Source: Rhodocollybia butyracea (taxonomy: Eukaryota > Basidiomycota > Agaricomycetes > Agaricales > Omphalotaceae). Taken from it: a DNA stretch of 64,000 bases. The stretch is taken from positions 1 through 64,000 of the forward strand of contig JADNRY010000255.1 in assembly GCA_015501585.1 (NCBI GenBank). Direction: 5' to 3'. How positions within the stretch are numbered: position 1 is the stretch's first letter; every line of letters begins with the position of its first letter. Below, piece by piece: positions 10,406 through 20,937 of the stretch. A program made the position numbers and the translations under genes. The notes under the pieces are model-generated. The model saw only the letters and a list, made by a program, of their open reading frames with translations. It ran no database searches and was not told the origin of the DNA.

Positions 10406-12757
10406 ATGACCGCTCGATTTCCACTGCAGCTTCTGAAAACAAAACTTTCTGAGATGGAGCAACGGCGCCACAAATCAACTCGAGAAATGGCCAAAGCCAG
10501 GAACATGATTGAGGGTGAAACAATATCACGGTACTGGTCTGGAATCAACAAAACGAGAAAACCTCGGGAACACATTTTGAGACTTAAAATGCCAAATCCT
10601 CAAATCATAGCAAGGCCACTAGTACCGGAGCTGGAACAGGGGTACGAAACACACTCGCAACGCATGGCTGACATGATGAAAGATTATCATGCTGCGGTCC
10701 AGTCAGAGGAAATGCCACCCAATGAAATGGCAAGAACCGAAGCAATGAGAGAATCTTTAGAGATTGTATCAGTCAAGATTTCAGCTACACACTATACAGA
10801 AATGAAAAACAAACTCACAGACGATGATGTCCAAGAAGCTTTGAAATTATCGGCCAACTATACAGCATCAGGACTCAACGGGATTAGCTATGAAATATGG
10901 AAAATACTCCATGCACGGTATAAGAATGCTGTAGCCCATGAAAAGAGAGCATTTAATATCATCAACACACTGAGACAGGTGTACAATGACATTGAGGAGC
11001 ATGGAATGGCCCCTAACACATCCTTCTCAGAAAGCTGGATGTGCCCACTGTACAAAAAAAAATGACAAAGCAGACATAGCCAATTACCGCCCAATTTCAT
11101 TATTAAATACTGATTACAAGATTATGACAAAGGCCCTTACCATTAAACTTGGGAAAGCAGCCCCTGAGATTATAGACCCAGCCCAGGCAGGCTTTGTGCC
11201 AGGGAGACACATATATGATCATATCTGGCTGTCTAAACTGGTTATCAATTTAGCTGAAGCAACAGAACAGAATGGAGCAATAATAGCACTAGATCAAGCA
11301 AAGGCCTATGATAAAATCAAGCATGATTACCTTTGGAAAACACTTAAACAATATGGGTTTCCTGATGAATTCATCACAACTGTCAAGGCCTTATACAGTG
11401 ACGCCTTCACAACACTAATAGTGAATGGAACCAAAAGCTCCCTACCTTTTCAAGTAACAAGAGGTGTACGTCAAGGAGACCCACTCAGCTGCCTACTCTT
11501 TGACATAGCCATTGAACCCTCGCGGAGGCCCTACGGAAATCTAATCTCAATGGCTTCACCATACCAGGAAAGGCAGAGCGATTAATTGCAACCTTTTTTG
11601 CCGATGATACAACAGTCTACTTATCTGCGGATGATAACTTTGGACAGCTTCAAGAGATACTTGACAAATGGTGTCTAGCTGCAGGCGCAAAATTCAATAT
11701 TAGCAAAACAGAGATAATACCAATGGGCACACCTGAATACCGAGAGATTCTGAGACAGAAACGTTTCATGAACGGTGAAGATGGATATTCAATCCCTGAA
11801 CATATAAAAATAGCAATGGAAGGTGAAGCCATTCGAACACTAGGTGCACTTATAGGCAATGAGATCTGTCAAGTAACCACTTGGACAAAAACTATTGAAC
11901 GCATTGATGCAGCACTCAAGCAATGGGAAAAGAGCCAACCCACAATGGAAGGTCGGAGATTGATCATAACAATGATTGTAGGCGGCATGACACAATATCT
12001 GACTAAAGTACAAGGAATGCCCAAAGAGGTTGAAACACGCCTCGAAAAAAGAATACGGAACTTCCTATGGAATGGTAAGACTCATGTCCGAATTAATAAA
12101 GAAACAATCTATGCACCAATTGATATGGGTGGGCGCCAACTGCTGGACCTGCTCTCACGAAACGAGGCCATTTTAGTTACCTGGCTACAGTCGTACCTAG
12201 ACCTGAGTCCCGACAGAGCTACATGGGCATTTGTCGCCGACGCCATAATTGCGCATCATACACCCAGAACAGATAGTAACATGGAAGAGCATTTAAAAAT
12301 AAATATCTTTCTGCAATCCTGGCGTACAATTAAAAAAGACCTCCCCAAAGACCTTAGAGATATGTTGGATGTCGCTAAGAGAAATGATGTTCGGCTAGAT
12401 GGTCTGTCATTCTCACGAGATATTATTAACCAAATGCCACTTTGGTATCATATCGGGTCAAAAAAAATTCGCCGCCTTACACGAAGTAAAGAGAGCAAAT
12501 GCTTAATGAAGAACCATCAGACCGTAACTGTAGGTGATGCATGGGAAATTGCAAAGAAAATACAAACTAGGAGACATACCGCAAGACATGACTGCAAATG
12601 TTTGGCCTGCCGAGAGTGCCGCCAGGAATGTGGATGCACTGCACCATCCCGTTGCTATTCCAAAGCAAAGGAACTGCTCGAAACCCTTCCAATGAAATGG
12701 AACCCTCTCATCAGGCAGCCAGAGGATTATGAACCGGAAGAGCTCCCGTGCCAGTGA
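10406..12757 (+). pseudogene. LINE ORF2 reverse transcriptase (two frameshifts)
   Basis: Three overlapping frames carry one continuous reverse transcriptase: 10406-11065, 10986-11585 and about 11580-12757. The motifs appear in order: IANYRPISLLNTDYK (finger), ALDQAKAYDKIKHDYLW (motif A, catalytic Asp), RGVRQGDPLSC (motif B), FADDTTVY (motif C, with two catalytic Asp residues) and FNISKTE (motif D). The first shift is at an A8 tract near 11055-11062, the second near 11510-11530. A cysteine-rich segment (CKCLACRECRQECGC) lies near the end of the third frame. The match to the non-LTR order is clear; the shifts make the gene inactive unless sequencing errors caused them. Confidence 0.8.
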
Positions 12758-12860
12758 CGGAGGATACCCAAATCTTTGACTGGCGAATAACAACCAAAGG
12801 AACACTAGCAGATGCTTTCAGAATATTCACTGAGGGAAAGCCAAGTGAAATAATACCGAC

Positions 12861-14182
12861 GAAAACAATGGAATCCAGATAATGATGGACAGTTCATTAC
12901 AGTCTACACAGATGGCTCCTGCATGAATAACGGTGGAGAAGATGCAACAGCTGGTGCTGGAATATTCTCAGAAGATAATGATTACCTGAGCCGAGCAATT
13001 AAAATCCCACCTGAATTGAAACAGACAAACCAGACTGGAGAGATCATTGCAATTAAAGAAGCAGCAGAGGATGTAAACAAGAGCGATGAGCTCACAATTT
13101 GTAGTGACTCCAAGACCAGCATTGATGGTCTCACAAAAAACCTCCAAAAATTGGAGGATTCTGGATACCTTGGGATAGAAAATGTAGTTGAGTTCAAGGC
13201 AACAGTCGCAAGACTAAGGGAGAGGACAGCACTTACATCTCTCCAATGGGTGAAAGGCCACGCAGGCATCCCAGGAAATGAAGCAGCTGATGAACTTGCT
13301 AGTGAAGGGAGAGAAAAATCGGAACCTGATGTGATTGACCTTGCAATCGTTCGCAGGTTCCGAGTCACTGGAGCAAAACTGAATAAAATTACCCAATCGA
13401 TGGCATACAAGGCAATTCGTCAGCGCAAGATGAGTACAGTAGCATACAAGAAAGCTCTTACCCGTCGTGCCACAATTAGTGGATTAGGACGTGCGAAGAT
13501 TAGTGCCAAAGCAATATGCGGAAACATCCCTTCAGACAAACTGGTCTGGAAGTCCATGCGCCACAAAGACTTCACGAAACAAGTACGAAACTTTTTGTGG
13601 ACGACAACCCATAACGGATACAAGGTAGGAGACTACTGGGAGAACATACCAACTCTCGAGCGGCGTGGAAACTGTCATGAATGTGGAGTGACAGAGTCAA
13701 TGGAGCATATCCTCACTGAATGTACTAGTCCAGGACAACAGGAAATCTGGAGGATGGCCGCATCCCTATGGGAAAACAAAAAAACCGACTGGATCAAGCC
13801 CGATTTTGGAGGCATACTAAGCTGCGGCCTTGCAAACCTAAAACATGCAAACGGAAAAAAGAAACCAGGTGACTCACGACTGTACCGAATCGTGGTCTCA
13901 GAATCTGCACACCTGATATGGAAACTCAGAAATGAACGAGTAATTGAGGGCAAAGAGGCATACTCTACACAGGAAATAGAAAATAAATGGAATAGTGCAG
14001 TGAATAATCGACTACATTTAGACTGTTTACTGACATCGAGAAAATTTGAAAAAAGAAAGTTGTCAGAGCAGCTGGTAATAAAAACATGGCAAGAAGTCCT
14101 AGAGGACAGTGAAGACCTCCCAGACGATTGGACCAGGAGGACCGGGGTTTTAGTGGGTAAGATACGTGCTGGTTTAGGTTGA
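12861..14182 (+). CDS. LINE ORF2 RNase H and zinc-knuckle C-terminus
   Basis: The frame is open from about 12861 (first ATG 12923). RNase H motifs are complete: YTDGS (first Asp), TGEIIAI (Glu), CSDSKTS (Asp) and GNEAADELA (last Asp), plus WVKGHAGIPGN before the last motif. Such domains remove template RNA during LINE replication. The C-terminal half has a zinc knuckle of the C-x2-C-x7-H-x4-C kind (CHECGVTESMEHILTEC) common at the end of fungal LINE ORF2 proteins. The frame is offset by one shift from the reverse transcriptase part. It ends at 14182, about 260 bp before the poly-A tract. Confidence 0.8.
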
Positions 14183-14439
14183 GGGGTTTAAGTTCTATGT
14201 AGGTACCTTTTTGGTTCCAAATTATGCTAACTGTATTTCTAGATCGGATGGACAGAAAGAGATGGATGAGAAACTAGCACGGAGTCCCACACGAGGCACC
14301 AATATGGTGCCAGTGCGCAATGCATTTCCTCGGGTGGAGAAAACATGAAAACTATACTATATGCTTGGTTCTAGAAACCTTGCTTTTCAGCGGCCGGATG
14401 GAGGCGACCTTGTCGCTTGCCAGATGGATTCACGCTCCA

Positions 14440-14485
<46 letters not shown>
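14183..14485 (+). other. LINE 3' leader and poly-A tract
   Basis: A non-coding 3' stretch ends in 45 uninterrupted A residues at 14441-14485. The length of the A-tract suggests a fairly recent insertion, although the ORFs are already broken. Confidence 0.8.
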
Positions 14486-14487
<2 letters not shown>

Positions 14488-14497
14488 ATTTGCTAGC
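14484..14497. repeat. 3' target-site duplication of the LINE
   Basis: Exact copy of 6040-6053 directly after the poly-A tract; see that entry. Confidence 0.85.
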
Positions 14498-14945
14498 CGC
14501 GAAAAGCCTTTCGTCGCCGGCATAGACAGCCAGCGCGCCCAGTCCGTCGTGGAAACAAACTTTGAGGCGATAGTCACGTCCCCAAGCCACTGGAAACCCG
14601 CCTTCCGAAGAGGAGTACACCTGAAGAGGATGTAAACAAGACCTCGATAGAGGTCCTGGTACTTTTCTCGGCCGGAGCAGTAGAGATCACTCTTGCCGAT
14701 CTCCTGGATGGGGTGGTCAAACGTTGGCGCCCGCTCCTTGTCAAACGGACAAAAGCAGTGGGAGCATGTACTCGGGGCACCTGAATGACCTGGCGGAAAT
14801 GGATGTAGTAGTCCGTGTGCTTTCCAGATAGAGGTCCGGAACAGTGGTAGGTGTCCCGGCCACACGACTTGAGGCGCATGGCATGGTGATATATGCAAAC
14901 GCCGACAAAGTCATTGTGAATCTGAGCTACCCTTTGAAACACCGC

Positions 14946-14999
14946 CTAGAGATATACAGAGTTGGCAGGCATACGTTCGCCATCTCCGTATGCAGCTAG
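14946..14999. repeat. 54-bp CTAG palindrome, copy 1
   Basis: Begins CTAGAGATATACAGAG, core GGCAGGCATACGTTCGCC, ends CTCCGTATGCAGCTAG. It lies inside the companion-gene relic. Confidence 0.8.
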
Positions 15000-15810
15000 G
15001 GAAGACGGTATCATAAAGAAGTGGCTGAAGAGACGGTGCAGTCCCTTTCTCGTTGAAGCTATGAGGCTCGGCAAAGAGGGCACCGAAGCAGTGGACGATC
15101 TCTTGTTCGCTTCTAGTCCCGTGGATGGTCAAGACAAAGGACAAATTGGAGCTGAGACGGTCGACGGAGTGGAGGTGAATTTCGGCGGCGGATAACCATC
15201 GAGTCAAATGTGTCCATTGGGAAAGTTGGAGCTTCGGAAGGTAGCTCTGGGAGAGTGCATCGTTGATGGTCTCCGAGGTTACTCTATCGAAATCGGTTAG
15301 TACCTCACACCGTCATTACGAAAGAAACACGTACCTTTTCTTTGTAGAACCGCCGGATCAACACACAATACTGCCCACTGCTCATACTCTGACGTATCTT
15401 GAGCATTCAAAACTACTTTGGCTCTAAAGACACCCGCAGCGAAAATAAGAGACTTTTTGGGGGCATCGGTGGCTACAGAGCCTTTGGTGGTGAAGACAAT
15501 ACGAAAGATGGGAATAGGGATTCATTTACTGGTCCATAGAACAGTTCGGCGATAAAAACAGCGGATGTCCTTTTCGAAACCGAAACCGTTGTATTTTTAC
15601 ACCGGTGTCCGGTGAAAAGCTGGCGTAAAAATGAACCAGGCCATTCGTCTATCACTACGCGGAGTCGAAGGGATACAAGATGGGGACGATAACAAGCTGG
15701 ATGCATAGGCCGGTTCAACACTATAGCCCTCCCTGTAGAAGGACGGAAGTAAAGCCAACGGTCGTTATTCCATCCAGTCCACCCAGGCCATCGATACTTG
15801 AAACTCCAAG

Positions 15811-15831
15811 TTGAACGTTGAACGTTGAACG
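15811..15831. repeat. GTTCAACGTT repeat cluster
   Basis: Tandem TTGAACG units (three in a row), the reverse complement of the CGTTCAA repeats found at seven other places in the window. Confidence 0.6.
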
Positions 15832-16055
15832 CGGGGTATCTGGAGAATGACAAAAATGATTTCGAGGAGATGGAAGTTCATAGAGAAAGCGACGAGGAGG
15901 TGACAAGGCTGATGATGCAGTCTGAAAGAGGAAAGAGAGATGGAAGCACGCGAAGCTCTTGAGCTTGAAGCTGACTGAGTTCAATATTTGGCGAGAGTGA
16001 ATCATTAAGCGGTATTCGCGGCGAGGACACTGGGACTCTTGCGAAGTTCGTTATA

Positions 16056-16534
16056 AGATCGATCAGGACAAAAACGTGAACAACTCACTCGTGTGGACCC
16101 GCTTGCGTCCCTACAGCTTTTGTGCATGTACCGATGTGCCTCTGGCTGGATGTCAGATCAAGGCTTTGCCTGCAGCTTGTCTTAGCGTCGCCATAGAGTT
16201 GAAGATTGGGGCTTTGAGGCCTTGAGGCCTGAGAGGATATCTGCAAACACAACATAAACACGTACCGAAAATTTAAGCTTAAGTTCAGTAAATTTTAACC
16301 CATTAGTATCCTTGATGTTGATTTTGACGGAAGAAGACTTTTGAGGCGAGACCTGACATGATATCCCGAGAGTGGCAGGTGGAAAAGATACTGCCGAAAA
16401 TTGGAGCTGAGAGAAAAATACACAGCCGGCTCTTCAAACGTTCAAACGTTCAACGTTCAGGTAGAACAATGCTTGTTAGTATCAAATGTGAGAGAGAGAT
16501 AACTCTGTGATAGGCGCACATAAATTATGAGCGC
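16056..16534. repeat. segmental repeat R3, copy 1
   Basis: About 480 bp aligns in the same orientation with 38573-39122. Shared landmarks are GTGAACAACTCACTCG near the start, ATATCTGCAAACACA in the middle, and CTCTGTGATAGGCGC followed by a GCGC...TATGAGCGC hairpin at the end (16509-16534). Plus-strand frames in both copies contain WTRL, DVPLAG/DVPQAG and ALPAAC/ASPAAC, which look like remains of a leucine-rich, possibly F-box-type, protein. Both copies are broken by stops. Confidence 0.65.
16431..16461. repeat. GTTCAAACGTTCA repeat cluster
   Basis: Four tandem CGTTCA(A) units within R3 copy 1. R3 copy 2 has no such cluster at the equivalent place, so the cluster was gained after duplication or lost from copy 2. 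Confidence 0.6.
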
Positions 16535-16744
16535 TTCTTTCTCGCCATTGCAAATTACTTCTAGGTTGGACGGACCTTCACTTGCTTTCCCAATCGAATT
16601 CAATCCTAGCCTATCTGATATCCAGATTCAACACCTACAGAGTTCATTAATCACTCTCGTCCCGCTAACTCCAACGTTTGGAAATTGATATTGAAGCTTA
16701 GCGCTAGTTAGTGCTTTAAGCCACATCGGCCACTCCTCTCACTG

Positions 16745-18613
16745 AGCTTGGAAACATTGCCACTTCCAGAATACAGACCCTCGAAGCCGCCTACGCGAAA
16801 TCAGGCATCCCGTATCCTTTACTTGATGAGCCCTACAATTTACAAACCCGGTCCCTTGGACGATGACTTTGCTCTTGGACAAACAACTCGTGTCCTTATC
16901 GCAGCTGCATACCAAATCATCGCCACCGTCCGAGGGCCAATGGAAACAATTCAAGACTACGCTCCTGCGATGTACCTTTCATCGTGGCTTGGTGTCGCTG
17001 TAGAAACTAATATCCCTGACATCGTCAAGGACTCGGGCTCGCAGGTATCATGTGGTTGATCCTGTACATTGGTCCAATCTCTTACGCGCATGCGCATCAG
17101 GGATTGATATTGAACGTTTGAACACTCGCGACATCGCTGCCAAAGCCGGCATCGACGAATCCAAGACTGGTTAGCAAGGTATTCCTTTTGTGCAAAACAA
17201 CGCGGGCTGACTGTCATTTTCTGTCTGATAGCTCGTATCTTGCGTTACTTGGCATCCCGTCACGCCTTTAGAGAAGTCTTCCCCAACGTCTTTGCAAATA
17301 ACCGTATATCTTCAGTGCTCGTCAAGGCCCACTCGCTGGAAGATATCAAGAAAAAGTAGGTAATAATCGTCCCATTATACATCCAGTTGATTTCTTCATT
17401 CACCGCACTACAACCCCAAAATCAAGTACGAAGGCTCCCCTGCAGCTGCGTATGCCGGCCATCTGTAAATTTCTCTGTAATATGATGCATCTCAAGCTCA
17501 CTATTCTGTTTTTTTCAGCACCGACGAGAGCTTGAAGAGTGCCGCCTACATCTCCAAGTTCATCGAGGAAAACCCAACCGACGTCGCCGCGCCGTTCAAT
17601 ATGGCCCTGGATCCATCCACCGACATGTGGACTTGGTACGAAAAGCCCGGCAACGACCTGCGCCTCATCCGATTCTCCTCCGCCATGACAGGATCCGGCG
17701 ACTGATTCCCCCTGACAGCTTCACAAAAGGTACATAATCATCATCGTAGCCTCAGATTCACCCAACTTGTTGGTCAGATATTTACTGGAAGGACCTCAAA
17801 CCCGACAGCGTCGTAGGTGTTGGTGGGAGCGTTGGATCCGTCACTCACCTTCTCGTAAAGGCGTTCCCTGATCTAAAATATATAGTTCATGATCTACCTA
17901 AAGCGATTGGACAGACGGATGAGGTTCGTTTTTATCTATCATTCAATAATCCCTAATGAACGCGTTCGTAACCAGTACTGGCAAGCACAATACCCCGACG
18001 AGGCTTCTAATCCCGTCAAGACTGGCCGCGTCACTTTACAGCATATACATTATTTTTCTTTCTTTCCTATATTCGACTCACCTCTTCCTCTCCTCCACAG
18101 CACACAACTTCTTTTCCCCCCAGCCAATCTCCAACGCATCTGTCTACATGATGCACTTTGTCCTCCACGACTGGCCTGCCTTGAAATGCCACACCATCCT
18201 CAACCACCTCCGCGCTGCTGCATCAAAAACCACCAAGCTTATCCTCTTCGAAGCCATCGTGCCGTATGCGTGTCCCCACCAGATGGCCCTTTTTCGAGAG
18301 AGATGGAAGCTAGTGCGAGTAGGTAAAGCTCCCTGGCCGCTACTTTCCAATTCGGGGTTGGGTGTGGGAGGGTTCCATACGATGTTCGATAAGCAGGTGT
18401 GTGGATATCATCTGTTTTATTATATCATCCTATCGTGATTCGTGAGCTGACTGAGCTTTCCTTCCTCTCTGGTAGATGGTGACTATGTTCAACGGCCAAG
18501 AACGGACTCTTCCCGAGTTTATTGAGCTGCGCAGGAAGAGCTCCAGTCTGCTCACGTCTATGGTCCGTTATCTGGGATCGCGTTCGTCCCCATGTAAAGA
18601 GCTTGAAAAATAG
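16745..18613 (+). pseudogene. class I SAM-dependent O-methyltransferase (COMT type), frameshifted
   Basis: Fragments in order match a fungal COMT-type O-methyltransferase: TLEAAYAKSGIPYPLLDEP, RVLIAAAYQIIATVRGPMET, the dimer/helix region with ARILRYLASRHAFREVFPNV, FIEENPTDVAAPFNMALDP, the SAM-binding strand VVGVGGSVGSVTHLLVKAFP with DLP, and MMHFVLHDWP with the catalytic His. The end reads MVTMFNGQERTLPEF. Several GT...AG introns of about 50-70 bp can be placed, for example before the ARILRYLA exon. The frame is lost at about 16850, 17042 and 17700 by single-base shifts, so no functional enzyme can be made. Such enzymes methylate hydroxyls on secondary metabolites. A second relic lies at 55430-56310. 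No biosynthetic cluster is visible nearby. Confidence 0.75.
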
Positions 18614-20132
18614 GATCTTGGTACTACAGTCTAGGAGAGAGTTAACAGAAAGTGGCAAACAGCTGGACTGTGTGTATCGCTATTACTATTTCTGGATAAT
18701 ATTACGCATATTACGCATATTACAGACGTATGTGTACTACAATATCATGATACTATGGTACTACAACAGTAGAATACAACGGTAGATAAAACTTGACCAG
18801 TCTTTTGAATAGACGGAGAAGCATCCCCTTAACCCTACAGAAGTGGCGAATGGATGTTCGCCAACTCTACGTACAAAAGTTCAAGAAGCTCGTACTGAGA
18901 CTCGATGCAGCGGCTCAGAAGAAAGCTGGATCCAGCTGATTCACTCGGAATCCTAGAAGTAACTATTTTGGTGTCCCAGCTCCGCAAACGACTCATCGAC
19001 ACTCTTGACAAGGCCGGCCGTGATATTCTCTGCAAGACCAATGCCGCGTACATATTCTGGGGTTGATAAGGTATGGGCCTGATGTACCTTCTTTGCAGAT
19101 TCAACCATCCAGCTACATTACGACCCTCTTGAAGTTTGAATACTCGATTTTACGGGTGGGCAGAAACCAACATATTGACCTCTCTTCCTCGGGCCTGAAA
19201 TTTCCGATGAAAGTTCGGAGATGATTTCTGCGTGTGCAGAGCATCTGGCTATATCTTCGTCTTTGTTCATGCGTCATGGGTGAAATCCTTATGTCCTCGT
19301 TATCAACCCCTCGCTTGACTGTGTAGGGTGTGTATTAATCTATATATCATCGTTTCTTTTGCTGACTCGATGGTTTTCTTTTCTTTCCTCTTCTCTGCCT
19401 CCTGAATGATCGTCGTCCGCCCTCTGAATATAGATAGCTAGGCTCAACGTTCCACGATCCTTCAGTGAACTCGGTCTCAACCACGAAAACACTGCTTTGA
19501 CGGTTACCTCTATATATCCCGAACTCAACTTTCTGGACCTTCAAGGCATAATGGAGCTCGGAGGAACACCGAATGCTGCGGCTGTCACGATATCAGCTGG
19601 CCTCACTCGCTGTCCTCGCACTGAACTCTAGTTGGAATACGAGATTTGAGTGGCTTTGGAATGTAACACTACATTCCTTCACCCAACTTGCAGTTCATTC
19701 GCAGCCCATCAGTGCTGTCCCTGGAGCGCGTACACATTTGTAATAGGAAGTATTTCGCTATGCGTGAATTGGAGTTCATGGAAGACATTAGACAACGAAT
19801 TTACGGTTTGAGATGTGGTGAAGGAGACAGGGAATGAACCAGGAAATAAGGAGGCTGTATCAGTGACAAAAATTTGGCAGTAGGAAGCATAAATTCTCAT
19901 AAAACAGAGCCTTAATTCATCAACCGTCTACTTTTCATCAGCGTAGAAAACACCTGCTTTGTGATATGATTCAGCCCAACAGCTATGGATAGTACAGTGG
20001 AAGATGAGGTATACTGAGCCAACAATCAAAAATGTCAAACAATGGTCGTTACAGATAGCGAATGTACTGTAACTGGGTAAATTCAGATATAAACGTAATC
20101 AGAAAAATCGTAACATACCAGAATAAGTACGT
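18614..20132. other. intergenic relic region without a supported gene
   Basis: It holds palindrome copy 2 (18830-18880) and a micro-repeat ATTACGCAT (three times near 18700-18724). The stretch around 19130-19275 resembles 30190-30290 and 55340-55440. No open frame has convincing content. Confidence 0.4.
18830..18880. repeat. 54-bp CTAG palindrome, copy 2 (diverged ends)
   Basis: The core GGCGAATGGATGTTCGCC is a clean inverted repeat. The flanking arms CTACAGAAG and CTCTACGTACAAAAG are still recognisable; the terminal CTAG motifs are lost. Confidence 0.65.
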
Positions 20133-20832
20133 TTAGAAGAGATTGAGATTACTCTTGGTCGTCCAAAAGAAACCAACGAGGTTCCGAATCCACCCTAAAA
20201 CCTGCTTCAGATTCTTGATGGTCTCTCGGTCAAGTTGTTCTGGACCCGGACGACTGGTTGTACCGAGCTTTCCAAAATGATTAGAGAAGTTATCGTACAG
20301 CGACACGACGTTGTTGAGCTCTTCCTTCTTAAGCCGGACGCATTCCCAACGAGGTAAAGACCAGTATTGTTTGCAAGCTTGGGTAAGATCCATCCCTACT
20401 AATGCGCAATAAACGGAATAAGCGATAATCCGTTCACCAATGGTGTCTTTTGGAAGTGCGCCGCCGCGAATCTTAATACCGAGCGCTTCGAGCTGGTCTT
20501 CAGGTACTAAGAAACCAAAACATCGTTTGGACGTGCGTCGCATTAGATTCTATATCAGAGCCTTATCATTGTACCATAACTATACGGAAAATCAATGGTG
20601 AACAGACTCACGTATTGCTCGATATCAAGTACAGTTGGAGCCTGGAGGAAGTAATGGCAGTAATCGAAGGACACAAAACTGTGCACGTGAGCAGTAAGTT
20701 CAGTGTTCTGATCGCAACTGCCATTGAATATTGATCATTGATATGTCCCTAGAATTCTTATTGTCTTTTTGACTCCAAGCGCTGAGCCTTATGAATGTAC
20801 TTTTGCTACTTACACGACCACATTGATTTCAT
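20133..20832 (-). CDS. module 1 partner: hypothetical protein (166 aa)
   Basis: Three exons (20816-20832, 20612-20678, 20133-20549) join in frame across introns of 137 and 62 bp to give 166 residues with an intact frame. The tiny first exon and its GTGTAA donor are the least certain part. The protein is basic with hydrophobic patches (SFDYCHYFLQAPTVLDIEQY near the start; FGFLVPEDQLEALGIKIRGG; PRWECVRLKKEELNNVVSLY). It has no signal peptide. I do not recognise the family. It is transcribed away from the nuclease-like gene at 20938, with 105 bp between the two start codons, so the two probably share a bidirectional promoter. By analogy with other two-gene modules it may act with, or restrain, its neighbour; this is inference. 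Confidence 0.5.
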
Positions 20833-20937
20833 TCCCCGCTCAATTGTTCTCCTCAGGAAGAGAGGTCTATTGTATTATTTTGTCAGTGTGAAAAAGTCTA
20901 TATAGATACCTTTACTTCCTGGGGTGGGCAATATCCC
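20833..20937. promoter_or_regulatory. 105-bp bidirectional promoter region, module 1
   Basis: It separates two divergent start codons. It is A/T-rich with TATATAGA near 20898. The spacing is close to that of modules 2 (110 bp) and 3 (102 bp). Confidence 0.5.

Larger units (their letters stand above)
6054..14483 (+). mobile_element. Tad1-like non-LTR retrotransposon (LINE), about 8.4 kb, decayed
   Basis: The element is bounded by a 14-bp target-site duplication and ends in 45 A residues (14441-14485). The order is a 5' leader of about 640 bp, a gag-like ORF1 with RGG and CCHC segments (6696-8252), an ORF2 with an N-terminal low-complexity part, an apurinic-type endonuclease, reverse transcriptase, a cysteine cluster, RNase H and a terminal zinc knuckle, then a 3' leader. 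This order, with RNase H, is typical of the Tad1 clade of fungal LINEs. At least five frameshifts or stops break the ORFs, so it cannot be autonomous now. It inserted into the companion gene of TET-like element copy A, so it is younger than that element. Confidence 0.85.
14486..15853 (-). pseudogene. N-terminal and central part of the LINE-disrupted companion gene
   Basis: The minus-strand frame ending in ATKGFSRLANYF meets the LINE at 14485 and continues in frame at 6053. Upstream pieces include CGRDTYHCSGPLSGKHTDYY, a stretch with WLSAAEIHLHSVDRLSSNL, and, before a 41-bp intron (15294-15334, with a TACTAAC-like branch site), EQWAVLCVDPAVLQRK. A further frame (15473-15853) contains NNDRWLYFRPSTG. 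At least two shifts separate these pieces, and a copy of the 54-bp palindrome (14946-14999) sits in the middle. I do not recognise the family; the conserved tryptophans and cysteines suggest a real, old gene. Its linkage to the dioxygenase in both element copies suggests that it belongs to the element. Confidence 0.5.

Noticed and set aside
14371..14898. Minus-strand frame with a poly-Phe stretch
   Set aside because: The Phe run is the LINE poly-A read in reverse; the frame joins two unrelated sequences.
14946..14999. Reading the palindromes as introners (mobile introns)
   Set aside because: The GT...AG portion would be only about 29 bp in the one copy inside a gene relic, and other copies lie outside genes.
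2470..15853. KDZ transposase as the companion of the dioxygenase
   Set aside because: No KDZ catalytic or CxC cysteine-cluster motif could be found in any frame.
16748..17059. Taking the 103-codon ATG frame as a complete small gene
   Set aside because: It mixes two frames of the O-methyltransferase relic, with a shift near 16850.
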